In this document: in pieces, positions 22,301 through 34,488 of the stretch
Layout: every line of letters starts with the position of its first letter
Position numbering within the stretch: position 1 is the stretch's first letter
Assembly: GCF_003265705.1 (NCBI RefSeq)
Contig: NW_020312787.1
Location: 9,685,867 to 9,749,866 of the forward strand
Source of the DNA: Callorhinus ursinus
Lineage: Eukaryota; Chordata; Mammalia; Carnivora; Otariidae
Length of the DNA stretch: 64,000 nucleotides
Direction of reading: 5' to 3'
Notes under the pieces: model-generated
What the model saw: the letters and a program-made list of their open reading frames with translations, nothing else
Told to the model about the DNA's origin: nothing
Databases searched by the model: none
Program-made: the position numbers and the translations under genes

Positions 22301-25300
22301 GTGCTAAAAATCCACCCACTCTTGTTGAAAGATGGCCAGGTTTTGTAAAATTACATTCCAGCTAGTGCTACCCTGCTGATTTTTCAGATAAGTTCTTTCT
22401 GTTCGCCATTCATGTGCTTAACAAAGGACCAAAGGGGAAAAATATATCTAGTTTGTAAACATTCATTGCACTTTCATAGTTCAAGCACCTTATAAACACA
22501 CGGTGAAATTTTGTGCGGGCCAGATTTGGGGTAGGGAGACTCTCTAATTTGCAGTGGTGGGGTGGAGAGGGGAGATCTCTAGGTCTTTAGTACCCCCCCA
22601 AAACCCCATCATTCTTCCAAATAAACATATAATCAAAGTAAAAAAAACAGCACATTTGTGGAACAAATACACCTCAAAGGCAAGTCTCTTTGTCCCTTCA
22701 ACTATCAAACTGCTGCCTTAAGCAGTTATGGAGAGTTTGGGGTATATGTCTTTATAACGAATGCCTTCAGGGCCGGTATCCCATTGAAGTGGTAGCCTAC
22801 TCCAACTTCCTCTTTAGCTTCTGGAAGCAGGGCCAGGAGCATCACATGCATGGGTCAAGAGCATCCTGGTTCCTTTCTGACCCTCTTCGGTCTTGCCAAG
22901 ACAGCAAAGTATAGCACATACTCCAACTCATTCCTTTGCTTAGAGGGAGGGGGGAAGAAAGCCTTGGTAACACTCCATTGCAGAGCCAAATTAGAGCAAA
23001 CTGTCATGCGGCAATGCCAAAAAAATTCAGAATACGTGTGACTGGGGAAAACAAATGTAGGCAAAACAGTCTTTCCCACAAGTGGGTGGAAGAGGACGAG
23101 TCCCAGTTTTGAAAGCATAACATAGGTGTATAGTGCCAGGAAGGGCCAGTCCAAATATTTACACGCAGTGGTTATATATGAGGAAAAGCTTAACAGAATG
23201 CTTGGGGGAGAAAAGAGAACACGAGTGTTACTGGAAGCTCTAGGCACAACACCGGTTTGTTGGCGACCTGTTTGAGTTTTACAAGCCTGTTTATACTGTC
23301 TGTTACCCCAGCATCATCTTGCTGCATCATATGGTCTTTCCCAGAATCCCACAGCATCAGGCGGGAAGGAAGGAGACGAGAAGACGAAGGCACCAAGACA
23401 GCCCAATGATGAATGCCTCCTTACGGAGAATGACTCTCCCTCACAATTGCTGTTAATTTTAGGGATTATTAACCTTCGATAGAACTAGGAACATTTATTT
23501 TTAAAACTTGGGCTTTGTAGAATCAAAAGATGCCCTTAGATGTGGCAATTCAAAGTAGCAATTGTTTGCTTTAGTTTTACTTTGGAAAGCATTTGGATGC
23601 TAATTCAGAATTTGCATTATTCAGTCATTGCTAGCGCTTAAGAGAGTGGAGGCAAAAGACCATCAACAAAACTTGCAATCATGTTTTCCCTGTGTAAAAT
23701 GCTGCATGTCAAATAGCAACCCCAAAGGGTTTTGACTGGCAGTAGCTTTTTAACAAAAGCAGAAAATAACCTTATTTGATTTCACACTTATGGGCAAACT
23801 TTTAGACTAATAGTCATTAGCATAATGAAGACTTCTTAGGAGAGATGATTCAAGAGTTGTGTTTTTTTTCTTTTTTCTTTTTCTTTTTTCTTTCAAGAAA
23901 AGATATTACAGTAAAATAGGAAGTAAGTCTTGGTAAATAGCAAGAATTTTACTGTGAGTTTAAATATTTATTTTATTGCCCAGTGCAAAATATCTAAGTT
24001 CTTGATATTTCTAACAAGTTAAATACATACCCAAAGTAGGTTCTACACAAGCAACACCTGGTGATTGAAGTTGCCTTTTTAAATTGCAATCTTAACAACT
24101 CTCAAACAGAGATAGAAATACTACTTTCTATTTTGTTTAAAGTTCATTTCCTGTCTCTAGGATATTCACTGACCTTTCAATGTTAGCCGGTTTGCTTTTT
24201 TACTTTTTCCTGTGAGTCTTATTCCCGTTCTCATTGACTTCATTCCATTCCTGACCTCTCTTCCCCTCAAGAAAATTAAATGCAGCCCAAAACATATTGG
24301 ACCCCAATTAGTTTTACAACTCTTCTTAGCTTCCTACTACTTCATTCTTTGGTTTGTTACACGTCATTTGGCCATACACATTCAACCTTCACAAACCTGC
24401 GCATTCACATACACAACAAACTTTTTCTACATTTCTTATTTACTTAATAGATTGCTTTTCTACATTTCTTATTTACAAAATTTGAAATCCCCTTAGGCTT
24501 GTATCAGAAATTTCTCGGTAACCCTTAATTATATCAGTTTTATTCAATGTCATTCAGTTCCTGGAAGCAATATCTGTTCTTATGGATATTTTTCTATCTA
24601 TCGTATTTTTATTAAAACCCATAATAGACTCTATTTTATCTTCTCCATAGATGAGTGCATTAAAGAAGAATAGTGCGAGTAAAAGGGATATTTTTATGGG
24701 ACATGTCCTGGGATCACACGTTGAATGACTATAAATAAACCACATATGATTCTGTTTCACCTAAAGTGTTGAAGAGGACAGAGCATTCTTATCTGTGTGA
24801 TGAGATGATTTGTAATCTTCTCTTCTTCCTTAGGGCAACTAAGTGCATGTGTAAGCTTGTTTGTGCTTCTAGAAATGTCTTTAATATTTCCCCGAACTCC
24901 ACCACAACATTTTCAGTGAAAAATGGCTCTGCAGTTTGTTTCATCATGCTAATTGAAATGAATTATTATACCATACAGAAAAAACCTTCTTCTCTTCGAA
25001 ATTAGACTTTGCAGATATATCTGATTTACCTGCAATTGGATTACAAGGGCAAAATAATGCTTCAGAGTTATCTAGTTAGAAAAGGAATATGCATCTTAGC
25101 AAAAAAGAAGTGAATGAAGAAAGGAAGCCTTACAAAAATGGTATAAGTTCATTCTTACACTTAGATACATCAGTTAGGTATTAAGTTGAAACCATTGTAT
25201 GAGTCATATTTTTAGCCTTTGGTGACATTAAAATGGTAGTTAATTAAATTAAGATACACTTCTCACCCATTCCACATTCATAAGCCTCTCGCCAAGGAAT

Positions 25301-26034
25301 GTGCTTTTCCTTCCTATTTTTCTTGTGATTTGTGTTACCCTGAGAAAAATGAGACAGTACAGTTCTGTGGTTTGCAGGGTACTGTTGCTCTATTATAATG
25401 CCTAACAAGTTCAATACATAAAATTGCCTCCAGGATTCCTTTAGTCTGAATCTGGGGCTAATAATCATGGCCGTTCCCCATGTGCTGACGACCCCTACTC
25501 CAGGCTTGCTTCGTTTAAGTATTTCCCGCTCCTGACACTCAGAAGCCCTCGTAGAATCTCTTTCTCCAAACATCTTCAAATCCTCTTGGGCTCTGTGTTT
25601 ACACTGCATTACCACAGATTTTTAAAAACACACTCAAATGAAAACAAAAACAAAACTCTGGATGGGTTCCACTCTGAAAAGCGGAAGTGCCAGGAGACAA
25701 ATTTTGACACCAGTGGATGCTGGTGTTTCTTAATTTCCCTGCACGTGTGGGCTAGGGTTCTAACTCTGGGATCCATGTCCCCCTACACCCAGCAAGCCCT
25801 CAGAAAACCTCTGCCCAGGCCCCTCCCTTTCTCCTCACATTCCGCTCCCAGCGTGGCCGCCTTCACGTCCCAGTCCCAGACTCCTTTTCGCCTCACCCAC
25901 TTATACAGCACCTGTGTGGTGAAACCACCCAGCACCGTTTATGATATTACAGGGGAGAGTTTTCCAAGCTCTGACTCTTCAATGCATAAGTGGTCTTGAA
26001 ACCAGTTTTGTGGGTCCCGATCCACTTACTATCT
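19341..26034. other. Transposon-poor non-coding block, part 2
   Basis: Nearly 6.7 kb in which I recognise no SINEC, L1 or LTR. It holds polypyrimidine runs at 21438-21485 and 23861-23894 and a 21-bp direct repeat at 24423-24443 and 24456-24476. Scattered AT-rich homeodomain-type words occur, such as gttaattaaattaa at about 25239. No exon was supported: frames such as 22855-23247 (minus) or 25586-25999 (plus) have no recognisable domain. The scarcity of repeats is compatible with constrained regulatory DNA but does not prove it. Confidence 0.5.
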
Positions 26035-26327
26035 TCTAACTTTTTATTTTGAAATTAGTATAGATTCACAGGAAGTTGCAAAGAATGCACAAGAGAGGCT
26101 CCGTGACCCTTTACTTTCCATCTTGCGTGACTGTAGCACGATATCTAAACCAGGGACTTGACATTGGCACAATTCTCAGTTACTCAGATTGCGTTACATT
26201 ACAGATTTTGCAGTACGTGAATTTATTTGAGTGTGTATGTGTATAGATCTATGCAATTTTATCATATTGTGTAGACTCGTGTAACTACCAACTAAATCAA
26301 GATAATTACAGAAGTAAAATTAGTCTT
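26035..26327 (-). mobile_element. Old L1M-like 3' UTR fragment
   Basis: 'tagtatagattcacaggaagttgcaaagaatgcacaagagaggc', 'gacattggcacaattctcag' and 'ctatgcaattttatcatattgtgtagactcgtgtaac' match an L1M-type 3' UTR pattern common in mammals. Orientation is inferred from the T-rich left edge and is uncertain. Confidence 0.5.
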
Positions 26328-26343
26328 GAAAATGTCACAGCTG

Positions 26344-26535
26344 TGGGATGCCTGGGTGGCTCAGTCGGTTAAGCGTCTGCCTTCCGCTCAGGTCATGATC
26401 CCAGGGTCCTGGGATCGAGCGGCATGTTGGGCTCCCTGCTCCGTGGGGAGCCTGCTTCTCCCTCTGCCTGCCGCTACCCCTGCTTGTGCTCTCTCTCTCT
26501 CTGTGATAAATAAATAAATAAAATCTTTAAAAAAA
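26344..26535 (+). mobile_element. SINEC, plus strand, with perfect 16-bp TSD
   Basis: Can-SINE head ('gggatgcctgggtggctcagtcgg'), CT-rich body and (AAAT)n tail. Flanks gaaaatgtcacagctg at 26328-26343 and 26536-26551 are identical. Confidence 0.97.
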
Positions 26536-26739
26536 GAAAATGTCACAGCTGATCAAGGTAAGAATTGTTCTATGAAGCTGTTGTTTCCATTTTACATTCA
26601 TTTATATCCATCTTCACACATGTTACATGAGTGTATATAAAGCTATGGCATAAAATGTGTAAATATAATGTATAACATAAAATATATTTCTTACTCTTGG
26701 GGATGATCAACACATTTTAAGAGCCACTGTCCTAGATCC

Positions 26740-26905
26740 TTGCTACTCAAGGTATGGTCTATGCACTGACGGCATCAGCTCTTCGGGATCTTGGTAGAGA
26801 TGCAGAATTTCAGGTCCACCCCCAAACCTACTGAATCAGAATCTGTATTTTTAAGCAGGATCCTCAAATGATTTGACGTGTACATTGAAGCCTGAGAAGC
26901 ACCTT
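26740..26905 (-). mobile_element. MER20-like hAT element, minus strand
   Basis: 'ccttgctactcaaggtatggtctatgcactg', 'cctactgaatcagaatctgtatttttaagcaggatcctcaaatgattt' and 'gtacattgaagcctgagaagcacc' match the complement of MER20 from end to end. Confidence 0.78.
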
Positions 26906-27659
26906 CCTGGCAGATACTTTCACTGAATCTGGAAGAGGGTAAAATACAATCTCTGCATTTCATTGAGAGCCGAAATGAGGGCTACGACCTTTGCAAAGTT
27001 TGAATAGAGACCTGGCATCACAATTGTTTTTCCTTGCCTGCTTTAATAGGAGGTGACCCTTGTCAGAGTCCATAGAGCATGGCTGCCGCGGAAACGGTGA
27101 CAGAGTTTACATCGGCAAGTTCTTTATTCTTTCAGGATTTTGTAATGCTTTCCATCAGCAGCCAGGGCACAAAAAAAAAATCTGTGGTCCTTTTTAGTTT
27201 CCACAGAATAGTGATGTCTGGGGAGGGAGTTTAGCCCACAGTATTCAATAAAGGTGGTTGAAAGCTCACTGTCCCCTGCCTGCTTGGTGCTCCTACCACA
27301 CAGTGTTATTTTTCCTTCTCTTTTCCAGGTAGGTGACCCAAAGAATACATATGGGGAAAAATAAGAAAACAATGTGGCCTTGCTCATTAAGGTCAGAATC
27401 CTGTATTATGTGTCCATGATTCCTGAGGAGCTCCCACTCTGTGAGCTTCATCATTCTTTATGAGATTAATAAAATTATCAAATATTATTCTTGCAGCGTC
27501 TGTGCTTTCATCTCAAAAATAACACGCATGACAGCAATTCCAAGTGAGTAGCGCTTTCCAACATCCTGGTGTTTTTGTAGTGGGAAAGCCGGGGTGGGGG
27601 GAGGGGGGAAGGGAAGGGAGGTTTTCGAATGACAGTCATCTAACTCAGATTCATTCCAC
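26906..27659. other. Non-coding, nothing recognised
   Basis: No repeat or exon supported. A G-rich tract lies at about 27590-27620. Confidence 0.5.
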
Positions 27660-28075
27660 CAACTCCTAGCTACTGTTCTTGAAGTAAGGCTAATTAATGT
27701 AATTAACACACTTCAGGCAAAATAACCCACCCAAATATTAACAGAATGTCTTTCATAAGAAAAAACACAAAATGTGTTTCTGTCGTTTTATTTCTGCTTG
27801 AGGAGGCAATATTGTGAAGGAATGTGAAATCCTTTAATTAGACACAATTTAAAAGCCAGACAGAAAATTGAGATGCTGAGAATTCTACCTTGAGAAGCGA
27901 TATTCATACTCAAGAGCATCAGACAATGTGCCACACACAGATGCTTTACAGTGAATAAGGTGATCTCATCACGCCAGAATATTACTCTGTTATAATAACC
28001 ACATTAAGATAAACTTCGATCACAGCTAGTTATAGCTTCATAATGAGATTAAAAGTCGACCCAGGTAGATGTCTC
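27660..28075. promoter_or_regulatory. Candidate conserved non-coding element
   Basis: Repeat-free AT-rich sequence with clustered homeodomain-core words: ggctaattaatgtaattaac at about 27689-27708 and cctttaattagac at about 27831-27843, with an unbiased complex composition around them. This resembles vertebrate developmental enhancers. No conservation data are available to me, so function is inference. Confidence 0.3.
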
Positions 28076-29204
28076 AAGTTACATTTAAACAAGAAATTCT
28101 GATTCCCACCCCCACCCGCATCCTAGGTACTTCTTGTATGCACATACATTTTCCAGTTAGGAGAGAAAGCAGGAAGCTGATGCTAACGCTGGATCCAGGG
28201 AGTGCTCTGAACACGGAGCTGAGATCGCACCTGTCTCCGGACCTATTGTACGTTACTGGAAAGCACACAGGCCTGGGAATCACCAACCAGTCTCTAGGCC
28301 TGACTCTGTAGAGATTACCAGAGCTTCCCAGGGTTAGTTTTTCCCCTTCTTGGCCCTGGTCTCCTGACTTCAAAATGAACAAGTTTGTCCCTATGGTCCC
28401 CAAATTTCTTTCCACCCCTGATATGTTGCTATTTTGTTCCATTGTTCCAAATAATGCAAAGAATGTAGAATTTTAAGATTTCAAGATCATCTAGGGCTCA
28501 AAGACCCTCAGGCCATGCGGCCCTCCTATCCCGCTTGAAGACATCCAGCACTCACACCCAGATTACCAGCCCATCCATGAACTGAATCTCCCATCCTGCA
28601 AAACCATACCCTGCTGAGGCTCACATTTAATGCCTGGACCCCCAATTAGTGATTCGAAAGACTTCCTATAGTCTTGTTAGTTATCAGTTATCAAATGAAT
28701 ATCTTGAGTGTCTACTTGCCACCCTGCCCCCAGCACACAAGCTACCTGGGAAGTATTTAAACCCTGGGCCTTGTTCCCATCCCCCATGTTAAATAGATTT
28801 CTTAAATAAAATGGTTTTAGGTTTTAAATCTTTAACTGCTGGCAGAACTAACCAATTTCTAACTAGTCTCAAAGGAGAGTCTAATAACCCTTTAAAAGTA
28901 AACGTGGAACTTAATTTATTCTCAACTGTGCCGATTGAGTTTTTCTTTTTCGGCAGATTTTTTTCCTGCTTTCCTCACCATGTTCCCCGCCCTCTCCAAA
29001 CACGCATACTACACCTACAAAGTAAGGTAGAATTTATGAGATCTCACTTGACTTAAAAGTGGCATCCTCATAAATTAATGATATAATTATGGTACTTGGG
29101 ACAGTCGCTATGGACTTATTTGGAAAGAAAGATATTTTAGGATTTTGCCTTTTCCTGAGAGATTGCAGCTTGTAAGTCACTCTTTAAAAGCTGTCGGGAT
29201 TTAT
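28076..29204. other. Non-coding, possible old repeat fragments
   Basis: No gene seen. Frames at 28069-28311 and 28074-28442 overlap on opposite strands. Bases 28470-28530 and 28680-28800 have faint resemblance to old mammalian repeats but are not assigned. Confidence 0.45.
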
Positions 29205-29300
29205 TGTCTTTTCCTTAAGACCCTGTGCTAGGCTCTATTGTATGATATTATGAACTGCGGGTGTTCAATAAATAGCTGACAATGATGAATGACAATGAGT
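29205..29300 (+). mobile_element. L2 3' end fragment, plus strand
   Basis: 'ccctgtgctaggctctattg' and 'gggtgttcaataaatagctgac' fit the L2 3' terminus. Confidence 0.45.
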
Positions 29301-30119
29301 CCGTGAAATACTTGGTGGCATCTTCAAGTGCCAAATATTACACTTTCCTAATGCTGGGACCTTAACTGACATTCAAGGACAACCTGTTATACCAGATTTT
29401 TACAGCCCATATAGCTACTGGGATTTTCTGATCTATCTATTAAAGAAAAAGTTAAAATTGGGAAGAATATTTATTTCTTATAAATAGCTGTGGTATTGTT
29501 TATAAGGGTGAATCATTTGGCTTACTAATATTTCTACTTAGTTATATGATCAAAACATGTTTGACTGAATGCTGAAATATTTACAAGTATAAAATATTCC
29601 AAGTATACAAGCATATTGAAAAGTAGAGAAAATAATATAATGGACCCCAATGAATCAATCGGTAAATCTAAAAGATTTTAGCAGTTTGCCATATTTGCTT
29701 CAGATCACTTTCTAGTCTTTTCTTTCTTTAAAAAAAAAAAATCCAACTAATGTTTCACATGCTTCCATCCTTTTTTCCCACAGTCCAAGATAAACATTAT
29801 CCAGAAGTTGATGTGTGTGGTGGACACTGGGATACCCAATCCAGATGCAATGCCCCATTCTGATCACCCCTCAGATCTCATCTGGTGAGAGTTCTATGGA
29901 AGAAGGCTCCCAGTTGACAGCCTTACTTGGGGAGAGATGGGATTAGGGTGGTAGGCAGATCATGTAGGATCTTGTGGGCTATGTTAAGATGTTTGGATTT
30001 TTTTTCCTAATTGTAATAACCATATCCTGTTGTTTTTGCTAAAGGAATTGGTTTAGTTGTGGAAGCCACTTGAAATTTTCATATGCTAGCTCACAGAATA
30101 AAGTCTCACCTTTTAGCTT
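29301..30119. other. Non-coding with a possible old L1-related stretch
   Basis: Bases 29575-29830 ('catattgaaaagtagagaaaataatataatgg', 'tttgccatatttgcttcag') resemble an old L1-type 3' UTR repeat, weakly. The rest is not assigned. Confidence 0.4.
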
Positions 30120-30445
30120 GAAATATGGAGCCCTTTTTGAGCTGTACACTCTTAACCTTTCCTACCCTATACCCCCATCCCTCCTTTGCTGGCCCCCACA
30201 CCTACATCTGTCAGACTGATCTGCTGATTGTCCTCAGAAGACAACATTCTTCATCCTGCCTTTGTCCCAACCCTCCCCACCTCCCATTTCCCATGGCCTG
30301 GAATGCCCTTCCCCTGCCTATCAACACCACTTCCCCCTACAAGACCCAGCCAAAGCTTCTATCCCATGAAGCCTTCCCTGACCACCCAAACTCAGCAATT
30401 TTCCCTCCTCTAGATCAACACTCTTATTTGTTATCTGTCCTATTG
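30120..30445 (+). mobile_element. L2 LINE 3' UTR, plus strand
   Basis: 'cctggaatgcccttcccctgcc', 'acaagacccagccaaagcttct' and 'catgaagccttccctgaccacccaaactcagc' are characteristic L2 3'-region words in the right order. The frame at 30125-30502 is L2 read-through and not a gene. Confidence 0.75.
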
Positions 30446-31329
30446 ATTCTTGGTAATTTCTTGTCCCAGGGGAATGAGGAGGGGACTTGTTTCTCTAAAT
30501 AGAGTCCATGTGGAGGCAACCTGGGCAGACATGCCCCTTGTAGTAGGTGACTTCTACCACTTTTTGAAAAACCGAGGGCTTAAATGCTGTAAAAATAAGG
30601 TGGGTTGAGCCAGGCCAAGGTAAGGACAGAGGCAGATGGGGTTTTATATCCCTAAGTGTAGGAGCAGTATTCAGTATTCCTTCTCTGAGGAGATTATCTG
30701 TTAAGAGTGTTAAAGGTGGAAAAACTGAACAACAAACCTCCAGTTGGAACCATGAGAGCTCAGGAAAAACTGGTTGTTGTGCTGCAGCTGGAGCTGCCCC
30801 TCCTGATGGAGGAAGCCTCATCTCCATTGCCTGGCTGGAGACTGAAATCGGTCGTACTGCTGAACATACTGGAATCAGTCTTCATGGCTTTCCATGTCAG
30901 CCCCGTCCACTTACTATTCTGAGACCTTAACATTATTTAATCTTTTGGTCCCCTACTTTCCTTATCTGTAAAAGGAATCAAAAATAGAAACAATTTCACT
31001 GGCTTGTGAGACTCCAGTGAGATACAGAATGGACAGCATTTGGCCTAGTTTACAGCATCCAGGAAGTCCTGAAAAGTGCCAGACTTTCACTCTATGTTAC
31101 AGAAGGGTCAGGCTCAGTGGAAAGCGACGGTCTGCTGGGCACATTTCTGTGCTCCTAGAGCAGGGTAACTCTTCTACTTCCTGGTTGGAAAACTTAGTCT
31201 GTGGGTGGGGTTCTGTGATGGGGAGGATGGGTGTCACAGAAAGGAGTCCTGGAAACAGGTGGAGCGACTAATGAGCTTTGGCCTGAGACGGTGCTGGGTG
31301 CATGTTGAGGAAGGGTAGTGCAGTCAGCA
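30446..31329. other. Non-coding with a MIR piece
   Basis: Bases 30925-31030 ('tcttttggtcccctactttccttatctgtaaaaggaatc') resemble plus-strand MIR. No exon supported in the rest; frames at 30495-30827 and 30707-30922 overlap on opposite strands. Confidence 0.45.
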
Positions 31330-31665
31330 GTTAGAGGCATTTTAGAAGGCTGTTTCCATCTCGGGCCCTTGCACTAGCTCTTCTCTTGTCTGAGATGTGT
31401 TTTCAAGGATGTGTCCTTCTCACCATTCAGGTCTGAGTCCTAATGTCACCAGCTTCTGGAAGGAGGCTTCTCTAACCACCTTATTTAATGTTATTCCTTA
31501 TTGTTATTCCTCTTGTTATTCTCTATCCTTTCTAAATTTTCTTCATGGGATTTGTCATTAACTGATATTATCATATCTATTTATTCCACTCCATGAGATT
31601 GTAAACGCCTTAGAAACAACCTAGAACAGTGCCTGGCACCAATAAAAAACTTAAACTAGAGAGAG
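31330..31665 (+). mobile_element. L2 LINE 3' region, plus strand
   Basis: 'gcccttgcactagctcttct', 'ccattcaggtctgagtcctaatgtcacc', 'ccatgagattgtaaacgcc' and 'gaacagtgcctggcacc' follow the L2 3' end in order. Confidence 0.65.
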
Positions 31666-31680
31666 GAACTCAAGAGTTGT

Positions 31681-32127
31681 ATGGCTTGCAACTCAGTGGG
31701 AATGACAATCATGTCCCAACTATATATACACAGAGCACTGGCGTTGGCGGCCGAGGGCAGAACAGACTCCCCAGGGTGGTGGTTATGTCACTTTAGCCAG
31801 ACATTCATCACCCAGTGGCCTATTCTGTCACCAAGCAGGTATGACTACTCCATCTGGGAGGATGCCTTCCCACTCACTACTGCCAAGGCCAACAGTTTGA
31901 TCTCAGAATGGCTCAGCTATAGCAGTAGAGGTTTAGCCATGGTCCAGAATATTCCTCCAGCTTTACTCATGAATCACTTAGTTGTGCTAACTTACCCCAA
32001 CCAATTGGTCCTTCAGTATTCTTTGTGGCCTTCCTACAACAATACTATCAACCCAAGATCTTTCTACCGTTGGTCCTGGGCTACTAATGAGGAATCAATG
32101 ATGGGTCAGTTCTTCCTGGAAGAGTAG
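31681..32127 (+). other. Unexplained 148-codon open frame
   Basis: The longest frame in the window outside L1. It starts 15 bp after an L2 3' end and encodes a Trp/Tyr/Ser/Asn-rich product with no motif I recognise. There is no signal peptide, clear membrane segment or low-complexity bias. The same phase stays open for 18 more codons after the first stop (to about 32184). It may be a chance frame, an unrecognised repeat, or a decayed processed pseudogene. No promoter, splice signal or nearby polyadenylation signal supports a gene. Confidence 0.2.
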
Positions 32128-34488
32128 GTGAACAGCGAAGTTGACCACATCGCAAGGAATGAGGCTACCAAACATGTAGCCTGAGAGAGGTAAGGGATTT
32201 AGAATAATCTCTCTTGAGGAGTCAATAAACCTGGTTACCCTTGGGCCATATGTTGGGGTTTAGTCATTCATTTATTTACTTATTCAGCTGGCATTTGTTA
32301 AGTACCTACCACATCCCAGCCACTGAACTAGGTGTTAAGAACCAAGAGGAATTTTATTCCGTGCACTTCCTGAAGCTGAAGTTTATTACTACAAGGGCTA
32401 TTCTTTCCTCAGTTATACTGCAAATGTGTCTGTACATATGCTCCTAGGACCCGGGTCTAGCCTCTCTTTCAGTTTGAGAGATTCTGTCTTTGGAATAGAT
32501 GTTCTGTTCTGCTGCGCTGAGTTTTCTGTGGTCCTGGGCGAGTTGCCTTGGAAGGGACTTAAGTTAGTCTCTTTCCTTTGGCTGCCACTGTGGAGAAAAT
32601 TGTATCAATCCTTTCCTTTTCACAGAAAAAAATAGCTTCCGGTTTGGGCTATAAGATGAAAAATGGATCTTCCTCTTTTCAACTGGGCAGACATGATTAT
32701 TATGATACTTCTTTGTAATGCTATCAAACACCACCTGTTCAGTGAGCACATTAGCATTTTAAGTATATTTTCTGTTAGGAGAATATGACGTCTGAGATAT
32801 GATACAGGGATGTGTGTTTCAGTTATCTCTAGTGCATTTAGATAGCCAATAACTGTAATCATAAAGAAGAAAAACTTCATACTTAAAAAAATCATACCCC
32901 ACAAAACTAGACAATCAAAAGGATGAAATCTCACTCACAGAACCTTCCAGAAACTGATGAAAGCTAAATGACAAGGTATTTCAATGAAAATGTCAGAGGA
33001 AACAGTATTCCATTACTTTCATTTAGGATAAGCTGAAGGAGGCAGTTTCAATCTGAAGAGGAAGAATATGGGCTGCCTGACCAAAAGTAAACTGCCTCCC
33101 AGAAAAAGGTACTGGGAAAAACAAAGAAAAAAAACAACAACTTATTTTGACTTTCAAAATACACTGATCTGCAATGTTTACTGTCAAGCAGAGTGGTCTT
33201 GGTTATATGCAACTAGCAATGCATAAAGCAGATACAAAAGCATGCTCATAGGGAGAAAACACTTAAAAACAGAGAAGTAGCAAAAAGCTTGTAACTCTGA
33301 CCTCTCAATTATTCCACAGAACATTCCTGGCATAAATATTCATGGACAAGATCCATGGACAAGATCCCAGCAGAGAGGGGTCTGCCTTGGCTGTTGGTCA
33401 GAGAGTACTCCAAGAACATAAATGAGTCCTATGCCCACACCATAGTACCTATTTGTAGGTTTAGCCTAGGAAGGGTTGGGAACATCTAATTTTTCTAAGT
33501 TGCAATACATATATCTATCAAGGGACCTCTAGGCAAAATTAAGTCCATAGGGAGTATGCATACTGGACCCTGGGAACAGTCTTGTCTACCAAGAATGTGG
33601 ATATCAACCAAAGGCTTTGCTATCCCTCTGCAGACTGGCTCAGTCCAGCTAAGCCAGCTCTCAGCTAAGCTATTAAAAGAAAGCAGATGAACCTCTTAAG
33701 GCCATCTACATTTGTTGCTCGTCAGTGGGGAAAAGGATTAGTAAAATCAACTGAAGAAAAAAGAATCTTTATTTATGATTTTTATAAAGATCTCTAGCAC
33801 CTTACAGATGATTATTTTGCCCAGCTGAACTGAAATCTTAGTAATGGATAATCACTCTAAGGAAATCAGGGAAAATCATAGCATTTAAAGTCTGAAAGAC
33901 AAACATGCCTTGGAAGTTACAGACAGTGTATGGTTCTGGAGAAATTATAGACTTATCTCCACAGACACCATTTTTTTACACTCCAGGATGGTGAAGAAAA
34001 AGTAGAGATCTTACCCTCTTCTCTCCAGAGGAGACTTGTTTACATTCTGGAGTAAAGGTCTCTCTCCCTCTCTGAAGCGGAAGATGAACAAATGTGTGAG
34101 CAACCTATAAGAGCCCCAAGTTTTATAACTTGAGGGTTCCTCTCCTGTGATGAATTCCATTGCATGTGCAGGGTGACCTCAGGCTTCATTGAATTGCTCA
34201 GTGGGGATTAAAACTCATGATTAAGATGTCAGTGATTAATAAATTGTTTGTCTTCTGATCTAGAGATTTTGTGTTTCCTGTTAAAAAATGTAGCTATGTA
34301 TGTGTGCATATATGTTATGTATTACACACATACATGCACATACTCCTGTGTGCACACATACACATATTACCCAAATAGGACATCACCATCACCTCTTAGT
34401 TTGGAAAGAATAATGATTCTCAAAGATAAAGTGCCTCATGAATTGACATGAGCAATTGGCCTATTCCTTGTCAAGATGATTAATTTTA
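32128..34488. other. AT-rich non-coding DNA
   Basis: Bases 32255-32345 ('ttattcagctggcatttgttaagtacctaccacatcccagcc') look like minus-strand L2 3' end. A perfect 13-bp tandem duplication catggacaagatc occupies 33341-33366. Bases 34296-34370 form an alternating TG/CA tract. No gene is supported. Confidence 0.5.

Noticed and set aside
30125..30502. 125-codon Pro/Leu-rich frame as a secreted protein
   Set aside because: It lies in a plus-strand L2 3' region and is repeat read-through.
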